Positions 47,894-56,906 of a DNA stretch of 64,000 nt are shown here, piece by piece. The notes beneath the pieces were generated by a model. The model saw nothing but the letters and a program-made list of their open reading frames with translations, was not told the origin of the DNA and ran no database searches. This DNA is from Rhizobium sp. 18055 (GTDB lineage Bacteria; Pseudomonadota; Alphaproteobacteria; Rhizobiales; Rhizobiaceae): contig NZ_CACSKD010000003.1 in assembly GCF_902706285.1 (NCBI RefSeq), forward strand, positions 452,350-516,349, read 5' to 3'. Each line of letters opens with the position of its first letter. The first letter of the stretch is position 1. A program made the position numbers and the translations under genes.

Positions 47894-50065
47894 ATGTCCG
47901 GCGTAGTGGGTCATCAGGACGTTGATATCGATCTTGGCCAGCTGGTCCGTGGCGTTTGGGCCCGTCGGCTGAAGGTCGTGGCCATCACGCTGCTCGGGGC
48001 AGGGGTCGCCTTTACCGGCGCCAAGATGATCTCGCCGAAGTATCGCAGCGAAACGCGCATCCTGATCGAGCCGCGCGCACCGGCCTTTGCCACAGCACAG
48101 ACGACGGATGCGAGCGCGAGCCCGCTCCTTGATGAACTGAATATCGCCAGCCAGGTACAGCTCCTCCAATCTGCCGATCTGATCAAGCAGGTCATCAGCA
48201 GCCAGAAGCTCTACGATCTTCCAGAATTCGATGCGGCGGCCAACAGCTCCGCGCTCGGCGACATCCTGATCGCCCTTCATCTGAAGAAGAGCCCGCTCGA
48301 AAATCCGCCCGAAGAGCGCGTCATCGATGCCTTCGTCGAGCGTTTGCAGGTCTATCAGGTGCCGGGCTCGCGGGTCATCGGCATCACCTTCACCTCAAAG
48401 GACCCAACGCTCGCTGCGACGATCCCGAACGCAATGGCGGCAACCTATCTCTCAAAGCAAAGCGGCGCAAAGCTCGACTCCAACTCGGAAGCCACGCGCT
48501 GGCTGGAGCCGGAGATCGATACCCTGCGCACCAAGGTCAGCGACGCCGAGCGCAAGGTTGCCGAATATCGCGCCGAGCACGGCCTGCTGCCAACCAACGG
48601 CGGCGGCAATTTCCAGACCCAGCAGCTCAATGACGTCTCGGCAGAGCTGACGCGTGTTCGCGGCGAGAGGGCCAATGCCGAGGCGCGTGCCCAGTCGGTC
48701 CGCAACGCCCTGTCCTCCGGCGAACCCTCCGATACGCTGCAGGACATCATGTCATCGCAGTCGATCCAGCGCCTGAAGGGCACGGAATCCGGCCTGCAAT
48801 CGCAGATTTCCGATCTGCAGACATCCTTGCTCAACAACCATCCGCGTCTGAAGAGCCTGCGCGCCCAGCTTGCCGACATCAAGACGCAGATTCGTCAGGA
48901 AACGCAGAAGATTCTGGCGAGCATCGAAAACGAGGCCAAGGTCGCGACGCTTCGCGAACAGGAACTCGATCAGCAATCCAACAAGGTCAAGGCCAACAGC
49001 GCCCAGGCAGGCGAAGACGAAGTCGGTCTGAACGCGCTCGAGCGCGAAGCGACAGCCCAGCGCCAACTGCTTGAAACCTACCTGTCGCGCTTCCGCGAGG
49101 CTGCCTCGCGCGCCGACAAGAATTCCAGCCCGGCCGATGCCCGAATCGTCTCGAACGCCATCCAGCCTGTCGATCCGTATTTCCCCAAGGTCGTGCCGAT
49201 CGTCGTCGTCGCAGCCGTTGCGACCTTCATCCTGACGTCGATTGCGATCATGCTGGCGGAACTGTTCAGCGGCCGTGCATTGCGCCCGACTTCGGTCCCG
49301 CAAGTCGAAGAGCGTGCCGAGGACGAGATCATCGACCCTGCAGCCTCCACATCGCAGGTGCCTCCCACACAGCCGACGCGCCTGGTAACGCCGAGCATGC
49401 TCGCTGTGCCTGAAGAGGAAGCGGAGGAAGACCCTGCCGATGAGGTCGTTGACGAAGAGCCGGAGGATGACAACGAATTCTCCGTGGCCTCTGTCGCGCA
49501 CTATCTGATCGGCAGCCGCGCACCGCTTGCCATCGCAATTTCACCGACTGGTGACAATGGTTCGGCGGCGACGGTCTCGCTTGCACGCAGGCTCGCCTCG
49601 TCAGGCGCGCGTGTCGTTCTGGTCGACATGACCGGCTCCGGCTACCCGACCGATCTGATGGCGCAGGGGCGTTCGCTCCCCGGTGTCACCGACCTGCTTT
49701 GCGGCGAGGCGGCGTTTGGCGATACCATTCATGGCGATCACATCTCCGACGCCCACTTCATTCCGCAGGGTGTCAGCGATATGCGGCGCGCCATGCGTGG
49801 TGCGGACCGTCTTTCCCTGCTGCTGGATGCTCTGTCGTCGGCCTATGATCTGGTGCTCGTGGAATGCGGCGCGGCCGATGTCGCAGGCGTTTCCAGGCTG
49901 ACCCAGAGCAAGACGGTGGAGATTATCCTGTCGATGCCTGAAATCGTCGAGAGCGAATTCGTCGCGGCAATGACCAGCTTCGAAGAGGCGGGTTACGAGC
50001 GCGTCGTGCTGATGTCCGGCGGCAACGACGACGCCGATACAGCCATTGCCCAGCAGGCGGCCTGA
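47894..50065 (+). CDS. Wzz/Wzc-type polysaccharide co-polymerase with degenerate kinase domain
   Basis: 723 residues. A Wzz domain begins VDIDLGQLVRGVWARRLKVV with a first membrane helix (about 30-48); a long periplasmic coiled coil (about 190-415) and a second helix (about 435-460) follow. An acidic Pro/Glu linker (about 470-535) leads to a MinD-like domain. There the Walker A reads SPTGDNGSAATVSLA without the lysine, Walker A' is VLVDMTGSGYP and Walker B is LVLVECGAAD. No C-terminal tyrosine cluster is seen, so it is unlikely to be an active tyrosine kinase. It controls chain length and export. The start follows GGAG at seven bases. Confidence 0.88.
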   Translation: MSGVVGHQDVDIDLGQLVRGVWARRLKVVAITLLGAGVAFTGAKMISPKYRSETRILIEPRAPAFATAQTTDASASPLLDELNIASQVQLLQSADLIKQVISSQKLYDLPEFDAAANSSALGDILIALHLKKSPLENPPEERVIDAFVERLQVYQVPGSRVIGITFTSKDPTLAATIPNAMAATYLSKQSGAKLDSNSEATRWLEPEIDTLRTKVSDAERKVAEYRAEHGLLPTNGGGNFQTQQLNDVSAELTRVRGERANAEARAQSVRNALSSGEPSDTLQDIMSSQSIQRLKGTESGLQSQISDLQTSLLNNHPRLKSLRAQLADIKTQIRQETQKILASIENEAKVATLREQELDQQSNKVKANSAQAGEDEVGLNALEREATAQRQLLETYLSRFREAASRADKNSSPADARIVSNAIQPVDPYFPKVVPIVVVAAVATFILTSIAIMLAELFSGRALRPTSVPQVEERAEDEIIDPAASTSQVPPTQPTRLVTPSMLAVPEEEAEEDPADEVVDEEPEDDNEFSVASVAHYLIGSRAPLAIAISPTGDNGSAATVSLARRLASSGARVVLVDMTGSGYPTDLMAQGRSLPGVTDLLCGEAAFGDTIHGDHISDAHFIPQGVSDMRRAMRGADRLSLLLDALSSAYDLVLVECGAADVAGVSRLTQSKTVEIILSMPEIVESEFVAAMTSFEEAGYERVVLMSGGNDDADTAIAQQAA

Positions 50066-51310
50066 TCAGACGCCGACAAACCTGCGCAGGCGCTGGGCGG
50101 CCCGGTATAGCCGCTGCTGTGATTTGATATAGGCCTTGCTGCGGGTAATGGCCCGGTGCACCGCGCCTGCAGCCATGCCGCGGGCGGTGATCGGCAGGAC
50201 CACGTCATGATGTTCGGTCTCGGCAGGTGCCCAGGAGCGCTTGTAGCCCTGATCGCCGAGCCCGAAGTCGAACAGGCTGACGCCCTTGCCGTGTAGTCCG
50301 GATATCATCTGCCAGAACAGGAACTCTCCCGGGCTCGCATCCGCCGCGACACTCTCGTCGATCGCACTGAACTGGCAGATCACATGATCGCCTTTCCGTG
50401 AAATGCCGGCGATCGCTGCCAGATGGCCGGCATGTTCGCCCTTCAGCTGGATCGCATGCATCTCGAGACCGCACAGACCATGGTCCGCGTCGCGGATATC
50501 GATGGCGCCATGAAGGAACGCCTCCGTCTCCGCATCGGCAAACACATCAGGCAGGCCCATCGCCTTGAAGCGTTCGCCCTTCAGCCGGAAGAATTGATCG
50601 AGGAGCGCGTGCTGATCCTCGATATTTCCGCCAGCGACATAATCGAAGCCACCCAGTTCCTCCAGCCGCTTCGACTGGACCCGGAATTTCTTTCGGCGGT
50701 TCTTCGCGTTCAACTGCTTGAGCGTGGTTTCCATGCTGTCGAACAGCGGCAGCTGATAGGCATGGTTCTGGTTTTGCACCATCGGCAGCATCGCAAGGGG
50801 ATTGGCCCGCCCACGCCATATCAGCGGAATGTTCTGCAGCAGCAACAGATCTGCCTGGCCGGAAAGCGCGCCGGAAAATTGCGCTGTAAACCGACGCGCA
50901 TCGAGTGCGTCGCTGGCCTCGGCAAAATCGGCTGAGAACAGACCGGTGTTGATGTTGCTGTGATCGGCGCCGATAAACTTGGCAATCCTGACTCCGCGCG
51001 ATCGGACGATCTCCACCGGAAGGATAAAGATGGTTCGCCCGCCCGCCCGGCCTCTGATGATCGCAAGCGGATTGCCGTAGGCTTTGGCCCAGGACGCACA
51101 CCAGTCGTAGCCCTGATGCAGCGAATTCAGATTGTCGCGCTCGAGCGCACGCCAGTCCTGCTCGATCTCCTGCATCGAGTCGACAAAGTCGACCTCGATG
51201 GCATCGACGGCAAGCCTTGCATTCAGCTCTCTCAGCTTCGCGACACCCGCATCGGCATCTGGTGCGATGTCACGCGGCGCGGAGCCGACTGGAAGCTTCT
51301 GCGTCTGCAC
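50066..51310 (-). CDS. GNAT-fold CelD/BcsL-like acyltransferase
   Basis: 414 residues. The family of cellulose-biosynthesis CelD-like acetyltransferases is recognised by SLHQGYDWCASWAKAYGNPL near residue 65, RRKKFRVQSKRLEELGG near the centre and the C-terminal ending FDFGLGDQGYKRSWAPAE. They resemble FemAB/GNAT enzymes and are thought to acylate cell-surface sugars. It belongs with the polysaccharide genes by position and is convergent with the co-polymerase gene; both stops abut (TGATCA) with no gap. The acceptor is unknown. Confidence 0.82.
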   Translation of the reverse strand: MQTQKLPVGSAPRDIAPDADAGVAKLRELNARLAVDAIEVDFVDSMQEIEQDWRALERDNLNSLHQGYDWCASWAKAYGNPLAIIRGRAGGRTIFILPVEIVRSRGVRIAKFIGADHSNINTGLFSADFAEASDALDARRFTAQFSGALSGQADLLLLQNIPLIWRGRANPLAMLPMVQNQNHAYQLPLFDSMETTLKQLNAKNRRKKFRVQSKRLEELGGFDYVAGGNIEDQHALLDQFFRLKGERFKAMGLPDVFADAETEAFLHGAIDIRDADHGLCGLEMHAIQLKGEHAGHLAAIAGISRKGDHVICQFSAIDESVAADASPGEFLFWQMISGLHGKGVSLFDFGLGDQGYKRSWAPAETEHHDVVLPITARGMAAGAVHRAITRSKAYIKSQQRLYRAAQRLRRFVGV

Positions 51311-51402
51311 GGGCGTTCTCCGGTCAAAAGTGCTGAGCCAGGAAAATAGAGAAGGTGAGCATCAATATCGTTTATGAGAAGGCTGCTGCCGCCTTTTCCG
51401 TC

Positions 51403-51423
51403 AATCACGGTTATCCCGTGATT
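51403..51423. terminator. Palindromic hairpin after the DUF2842 gene
   Basis: AATCACGG and CCGTGATT form an 8-bp perfect stem around TTATC, six bases beyond the DUF2842 stop codon on the minus strand. There is no T tract, so it could be an inefficient terminator or a protein site. Confidence 0.4.
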
Positions 51424-51428
51424 AATTC

Positions 51429-51638
51429 CTATTGCTGCTTCGGACCAGCCATCCACTTGATGATCACCATCGCCGGCAGCACCCAGAGCAGCCCGGTCAG
51501 CGAGAAATAGAGCAGGTGACCCCACCACGGCGCATTGCCGAGGGTGGCAACAGCGATCGTGTTTGCGATCAGCGCATAGAAAAGCACGAGGACGACGATG
51601 AGGATGGTGCCGATGAACTTGCGAAGGCGGACGGGCAT
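51429..51638 (-). CDS. DUF2842 family small membrane protein
   Basis: 69 residues with two hydrophobic helices (about 8-30 and 38-60), beginning MPVRLRKFIGTILIVVLVLF and ending with a basic tail (MAGPKQQ). The N-terminal RKFIG and the WWGHLLYFSLTGLLWVLPAMVIIKWM pattern, cited as SLTGLLWVLPAM, match DUF2842, which is widely found next to ctaA in alphaproteobacteria. It is divergent from ctaA here, which suggests a link to cytochrome oxidase assembly. Confidence 0.82.
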   Translation of the reverse strand: MPVRLRKFIGTILIVVLVLFYALIANTIAVATLGNAPWWGHLLYFSLTGLLWVLPAMVIIKWMAGPKQQ

Positions 51639-51756
51639 CTGTTGAATTCCGGTATGGGACTTGTGCAGGCCACCGCGACGGCATGCCGCAAATGTTCAGG
51701 CTTGTTTTGCATCAGTGGCTAAGGCAAATCAACTGTCGGAACGAAGGAGTCCTCCC

Positions 51757-52860
51757 ATGGCCGTCGCCGATATCACCACCGAACAGGAAATCTTGCGCCA
51801 GGTGCGCAGGCAGGACGGCAATCGTCGGGCTGTGCGAATATGGCTCGGCTTCGTTCTCCTGGCGCTGTTCTGTCTGGTGATTGTCGGCGGCGCCACGAGG
51901 CTGACCAATTCCGGCCTGTCTATCACCGAATGGAAGCCGATCCACGGCGTTATCCCGCCGCTGAACGCCGCCGGGTGGGAAGAGGAATTCAAGCTCTATC
52001 AGCGCATTCCCGAGTTCCAGCAGTTGAACAGCGATATGACGGTCGATCAGTTCAAGGGTATCTTCTGGTGGGAATGGGCGCACCGCCTGATTGCGCGCGG
52101 CATCGGCATCATCTTCGCGCTGCCGCTGCTCTACTTCTGGGCGACCGGCAGGATCGAGAAACGTCTGCGCTGGCCGCTGGTTGGCATCCTGGCACTTGGC
52201 GGGTTTCAGGGGGCCGTCGGCTGGTGGATGGTCTCGTCGGGCCTGACCGCGCGCACCGATGTCAGCCAGTACCGTCTCGCGACCCATCTCGTCATGGCCT
52301 GCCTGATCTTCGCATCGTGCATGTGGATCATGCGTGCCCTGACGCCGCATTCCGACGATGCACCGCCGACGAGAAATGCCCATATCTGGGCTGGCGTGAT
52401 CGCAGCCATGACGCTCTTCCAGATCTATCTCGGTGCCCTGGTCGCGGGCCTCGATGCCGGGTTCAGCTACAATACCTGGCCATTGATGGACGGCGCCATC
52501 GTGCCCTCGGATCTCCTGATCCAGCATCCTGCCTGGATCAACTTCTTTGAAAACCCGAAGACCGTGCAGTTCATCCACCGCCTCGGCGCCTACGCGCTTC
52601 TGGCCGTGACCTTCCTCAACATGATCATTACGCTCAACGCCGCGCCCTCGACGACGCATGCGCGCCGTGCGGTGGTGCTCTTCGTGCTCGTGATGCTCCA
52701 GGCGTTGATAGGGATCGCTACGCTGCTGATGCAGGTGCCGCTTGACCTGGGGTTGCTGCATCAGGGCGGCGCTCTGGTTGTCTTCGGCTTCGCGCTGGCG
52801 AACTGGCGCGGTTTCTACGGCGAGTATCCGCACGTAACGACTATTTCCGAACGCGATTGA
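51757..52860 (+). CDS. ctaA: Heme A synthase (COX15/CtaA type 2)
   Basis: 367 residues and eight membrane segments. Heme-ligand histidines are visible in FWWEWAHRLIARG, YRLATHLVMACL, VQFIHRLGAYA and LLHQGGALVVFG, one per helix pair, as in the type 2 enzyme. It oxidises the C8 methyl of heme O to make heme A for aa3 oxidase. The ATG behind AAGGAG was used; the open frame upstream to 51661 lies in the divergent promoter region. Confidence 0.95.
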   Translation: MAVADITTEQEILRQVRRQDGNRRAVRIWLGFVLLALFCLVIVGGATRLTNSGLSITEWKPIHGVIPPLNAAGWEEEFKLYQRIPEFQQLNSDMTVDQFKGIFWWEWAHRLIARGIGIIFALPLLYFWATGRIEKRLRWPLVGILALGGFQGAVGWWMVSSGLTARTDVSQYRLATHLVMACLIFASCMWIMRALTPHSDDAPPTRNAHIWAGVIAAMTLFQIYLGALVAGLDAGFSYNTWPLMDGAIVPSDLLIQHPAWINFFENPKTVQFIHRLGAYALLAVTFLNMIITLNAAPSTTHARRAVVLFVLVMLQALIGIATLLMQVPLDLGLLHQGGALVVFGFALANWRGFYGEYPHVTTISERD

Positions 52861-53320
52861 TATGGCGCTTTGCCGCGGTGGATATCGCCGTGGCTTGGGC
52901 AAGGTGCGGTCGCGTTACCTCACCGGCAAGCGCCAACCGGCCGGTGGATGGATATCGGCGACGACGCTGACGGCCCTGCGGCATCTCGGCGGCAGGCGCC
53001 AGCACGCGAGCACTCCCGCAAGCACGGGATATCCCGTTATGGCGTAAGGATCGGAGCGGCGCTTCCATCCTACTGTTGCCTGACGACGAAGCCAGAGATC
53101 AGATCGAAACGCGAGAGTCCGGCCTCGTGGAAAGCTCCAGCGGATAGGCCGGCAGAGCCGTGTATCGATACGATCGGCCACTGCCCGTTCCACAAAGATC
53201 CGCTGCCGCCTGCTTTGTAGTTGGAAGCAGCTTCTGCCTCTCCAATCCAGCACCCCAAACGAAAAAATCCGGCCGCGTCACCGCAGCCGGATTTCAATCA
53301 GCCACGTCCGAAAATCAATC
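52861..53320. other. 460-bp gap between ctaA and rne
   Basis: I see no gene here. The plus-strand open frame at 52870-53220 has no ribosome binding site and no protein-like pattern. The gap contains a perfect 14-bp palindrome ACGGGATATCCCGT at 53023-53036 and the rne terminator at 53262-53295. No ctaA terminator with a T tract was found. Confidence 0.55.
53262..53295 (-). terminator. rne terminator
   Basis: AAATCCGGC (53265-53273) pairs with GCCGGATTT (53286-53294) around a 12-base loop, followed by a T run on the minus strand, 26 bases after the rne stop. Confidence 0.85.
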
Positions 53321-56236
53321 TCAGAAAAAACCGCGGCGCTGCCACCAGCCAGCTTTCTTAGGCTTGCCGTCGCCATCGGTGGCTTCGGCGCTCGACGACT
53401 TCACAGTCGGCTCGGAGGATGAGATGTTCGATCCGCGGTTGGCGCGGACAGGCTTTGCATCTTCGTCAGCGGGCGCTTCGAGGTCGGCAACAGCCTCAGC
53501 CGTTTCCGGCTCAGCTGCGGGAGCCACTTCGGCGACCGGTGCGGCAGCAACTTCAGTCACTGGCGCCACTTCGGCTTCGATCACAGGCTCTTCGACCGGG
53601 GACGCCTTGCGGCTACGACGAGCACGCTTCGGCTTCACGTCTTCAGTCACAGACGCGCCGGTTTCGACAGCGGCCATGGCTGACTGAGCTTCGACAGCCT
53701 CTTCAGCAACAGCCTCGACGACAACCTCTACAGGCGCATTAACGGCAGCAGGTGCATCGATCGTCTCCGCTGTGTCAGCGATCTCGGCAGCGGCAGCAAC
53801 GTCATCGACGCCACCTTCGCTGTCGGCGCTCTCGTCGCCGCCTTCTGCGCCTTCAACACCGTCTTCACGGTTGCGACGACCGCCCCGCTTGCCACGACGG
53901 CGGCGCTTGCGGCGCTGTGCGTCGTCGCCTTCGGCGCGATCTTCTGTGGCGTCGGAAGCGGATGCATTGTCGGCATCATCACCGTCTTCGTCACCGTCGT
54001 CTTCATCGCCAGCCTGCTCGGAGCCGGCCTCGTCGGAAGCCTGCTGCTCGGTGCCGCCATTGCGACCACGACGACGCCGGCGACGCTTGCGCTTGCGGCC
54101 ATCACCTTCGCCCTCGGTACGGGCAGCAGCAGCCGGGCGTTCAGCCGTAGCAGCTGGCTTCTCTTCCATCTCTTCGTCTTCGTCCTCATCCATCTCGATG
54201 ACGACATCATCGTCGTCGTCTTCAGGAATGGCAGCAAAGTTGAAGAGTGTTTCGATCTTGACGGGGTTCTCGACAGCCTCACCGCGATCGATCGCGAAGT
54301 GCTGCGCACCGACGGCGCCATCGGCATCGATGATGATCGCGACGCCGAAGCGGGCTTCATAATCGATGATCGTCTGGCGCTTGTGGTTCAGCAGGTAGAG
54401 CGCGATCTCGGGCGTGGTGCGGACCGTGATATCGTGCGTCGTGTTCTTCAGCAGATATTCTTCGATACCGCGCAGCACGTGCAGCGCAACGGAGGACTGC
54501 GAACGAACGTGACCGCTGCCGCCGCAATGCGAGCAGACCTGGGTGGTCGATTCGAGAACCGAAGCGCGAATACGCTGGCGCGACATTTCGAGCAGGCCGA
54601 AATGCGAGATGCGGCCGACCTGGATACGGGCGCGGTCGTTCTTCAGGCATTCCTTCAGCTTCTTCTCGACGGCGCGGTTGTTGCGCTTTTCTTCCATGTC
54701 GATGAAGTCGATGACGACGAGGCCTGCAAGGTCGCGAAGGCGAAGCTGACGGGCAACTTCGTCTGCGGCTTCAAGGTTCGTCTGCAGAGCGGTGTCTTCG
54801 ATCGAGTGCTCGCGGGTCGAACGGCCCGAGTTGACGTCGATCGAAACCAGCGCTTCCGTCTGGTTCAGGATCAGGTAGCCACCCGACTTCAGCGTCACCT
54901 GCGGCTGCAGCATCCGGTCGAGCTGCGCTTCGATGCCGGAACGCGCGTAGATCGGGTGAATGTCGCGGTAAGGCTGAACCACCTTGGCGTGGCTCGGCAT
55001 CAGCATCTTCATGAAGTCTTTCGCTTCACGATAGCCTTCTTCGCCGGAAACGATGATCTCGCTGATGTCCTTGTTATACAGGTCGCGGATCGAGCGCTTG
55101 ATCAGCGAGCCTTCCTCGTAAACGAGGCAAGGGGCGGTCGATGCGAGCGTCAGCGTGCGGACGTTTTCCCAAAGGCGCATCAGGTATTCGAAGTCGCGCT
55201 TGACTTCGACCTTGGTGCGGTTGGCGCCGGCGGTGCGCAGGATGACGCCCATGCCCTGCGGCACTTCCAGCATCCGTGCGATTTCCTTCAGGCGCTTGCG
55301 GTCCTGCGGGTTGGTGATCTTGCGGGAGATACCGCCGCCCCGTGCGGTGTTCGGCATCAGAACCGAGTAACGGCCTGCCAGCGAAAGGTAGGTGGTGAGG
55401 GCAGCGCCCTTGTTGCCACGTTCTTCCTTGGCGACCTGAACGAGCAGGATCTGGCGACGCTTGATGACTTCCTGGATGCGGTACTGCTTGCGCGGCTTGC
55501 GCTGCACGCGATCTGGAACTTCTTCCATCGCATCTTCGGCGCCGACGTTCTCGATCACTTCTTCTTCGTGATCATGATCGTCGTCGTCTTCGTCGTCACC
55601 GCCGCGGCGGCGTGCATCGACGTCTTCGGAGATCGTGTCGGTCTCGACCATGGCAGCCATTTCGCCACCATTGGAGCCCTCGTCGTCGGACGAAGCAGCA
55701 GCGTCGGCTTCGCCGGTCGCTTCGGCTTCAGCAGCCGGAACAACCTTCTTGCGGCTGCGGCGCGGCTTGGCAGCCTTCTTCACAGGCGCTTCTTCCGCAG
55801 CTTCAACCACCTCGGCGGCTTCAGCGTTCTCGACGACCTCTGCAACCGGCTCGTCCCGGGAGACGATTCCGATGTCGGGCTGTTCCTGGTTGGCCGGATC
55901 GTTCATCGGCGCTGTTTCGACGTGCTCGACGTCGTCGTCGCGGCGATGCTCTTCAGCTTCGGCGCGCAGCAGGGCCTGACGGTCCGCCAGCGGGATCTGG
56001 TAATAGTCGGGGTGGATTTCGGCAAAGGCCAGGAAGCCATGCCGGTTGCCGCCGTAATCGACGAAAGCGGCCTGTAGCGAGGGCTCGACCCTCGTTACCT
56101 TTGCGAGGTAGATGTTGCCGCGAATTTGCTTCTTGTGTTCAGATTCGAAGTCAAATTCTTCTATGCGGTTTCCGCGAACGACAACGACGCGCGTCTCTTC
56201 CTCGTGAGACGCGTCGATAAGCATTTTGTCTGCCAT
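53321..56236 (-). CDS. rne: Ribonuclease E
   Basis: 971 residues. The N-terminal S1 domain is interrupted by a long acidic insert (about residues 95-260; typical of alphaproteobacteria) after FVDYGGNRHGFLAFAEIHPD. The catalytic core follows (about 260-650), with the magnesium site in VSIDVNSGRS and IDFIDMEEKRN, and the Zn-link motif CSHCGGSGHVRS near 560. The C-terminal third is disordered: acidic/Ala-rich with Arg patches (KRKRRRRRRGRNGG and RRKRRRRGKRGGRRNR), ending in the conserved WWQRRGFF. It is the degradosome scaffold. Confidence 0.95.
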   Translation of the reverse strand: MADKMLIDASHEEETRVVVVRGNRIEEFDFESEHKKQIRGNIYLAKVTRVEPSLQAAFVDYGGNRHGFLAFAEIHPDYYQIPLADRQALLRAEAEEHRRDDDVEHVETAPMNDPANQEQPDIGIVSRDEPVAEVVENAEAAEVVEAAEEAPVKKAAKPRRSRKKVVPAAEAEATGEADAAASSDDEGSNGGEMAAMVETDTISEDVDARRRGGDDEDDDDHDHEEEVIENVGAEDAMEEVPDRVQRKPRKQYRIQEVIKRRQILLVQVAKEERGNKGAALTTYLSLAGRYSVLMPNTARGGGISRKITNPQDRKRLKEIARMLEVPQGMGVILRTAGANRTKVEVKRDFEYLMRLWENVRTLTLASTAPCLVYEEGSLIKRSIRDLYNKDISEIIVSGEEGYREAKDFMKMLMPSHAKVVQPYRDIHPIYARSGIEAQLDRMLQPQVTLKSGGYLILNQTEALVSIDVNSGRSTREHSIEDTALQTNLEAADEVARQLRLRDLAGLVVIDFIDMEEKRNNRAVEKKLKECLKNDRARIQVGRISHFGLLEMSRQRIRASVLESTTQVCSHCGGSGHVRSQSSVALHVLRGIEEYLLKNTTHDITVRTTPEIALYLLNHKRQTIIDYEARFGVAIIIDADGAVGAQHFAIDRGEAVENPVKIETLFNFAAIPEDDDDDVVIEMDEDEDEEMEEKPAATAERPAAAARTEGEGDGRKRKRRRRRRGRNGGTEQQASDEAGSEQAGDEDDGDEDGDDADNASASDATEDRAEGDDAQRRKRRRRGKRGGRRNREDGVEGAEGGDESADSEGGVDDVAAAAEIADTAETIDAPAAVNAPVEVVVEAVAEEAVEAQSAMAAVETGASVTEDVKPKRARRSRKASPVEEPVIEAEVAPVTEVAAAPVAEVAPAAEPETAEAVADLEAPADEDAKPVRANRGSNISSSEPTVKSSSAEATDGDGKPKKAGWWQRRGFF

Positions 56237-56906
56237 GTAAGCTGAGCTCCTCGGCGCAGTCGAACGTCAGCATGCTCCACTGTCGATAAGGCAGAAAGAG
56301 TGCGGTCCGTCATAGCAGCGCCGGATAGTGAAAGTCGCGATTGGTGCGGTGTGGAAGGCAGCAGCCAGACAGCAGCGGGGAAACTTTTCTCCCGGGGCCT
56401 GTAGACTTCAGATAAAACCTGCTGCGACACCATCAAAGACCAAGCGAGATCGACAAAACAAAGACCTTATTCAGGTCCGATGAGTTTGCTCTCTCTTTAA
56501 AGAGCGGTTGGTGGCAATCCACCGATGAAGTTTCCGCGTAATCCGGAAAATTCAGGATCCATTGTCGAGTGTCAGCATGTAAGACGGCGGACGATTGCCG
56601 GTTGTGGCGCCAGGTCCTATGCGGTTGGCTGCCTTGTCGGCGACTCTATCCCGTCAGTGCTTCTACCCTGAAATTGCTTGTATGTTTTCTCCGTCACAAT
56701 AGCAAGGGAAAAGCCAAATGTGCCATAATATTGATGGATTTGCAGGCGCATAAAAAATAGCGCTGGACGAGGCAATTCGGTCGCGATGACTGTGGCAATT
56801 GTTCTCTGTCGCAATCGCGTGTATCGCAGGCGTCAGGCATTCATGGCAATTGGGGTATGGCAGTCGGTTGTGTAACGGAACGCGGCGCGCACCGGTAAAA
56901 TCCGGA
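56237..56906. other. 670-bp divergent region between rne and amiC
   Basis: No gene is seen. It should contain the rne leader and promoter and the amiC promoter. Three hairpins follow one another at 56488-56505, 56510-56523 and 56531-56549. A TTGCTT-N17-CAATAG pair on the plus strand near 56679 is a weak promoter candidate for amiC. Confidence 0.5.

Noticed and set aside
52870..53220. 116-codon open frame in the ctaA-rne gap
   Set aside because: No ribosome binding site, Arg/Pro/Gly-rich composition typical of random GC-rich frames, and no motif.
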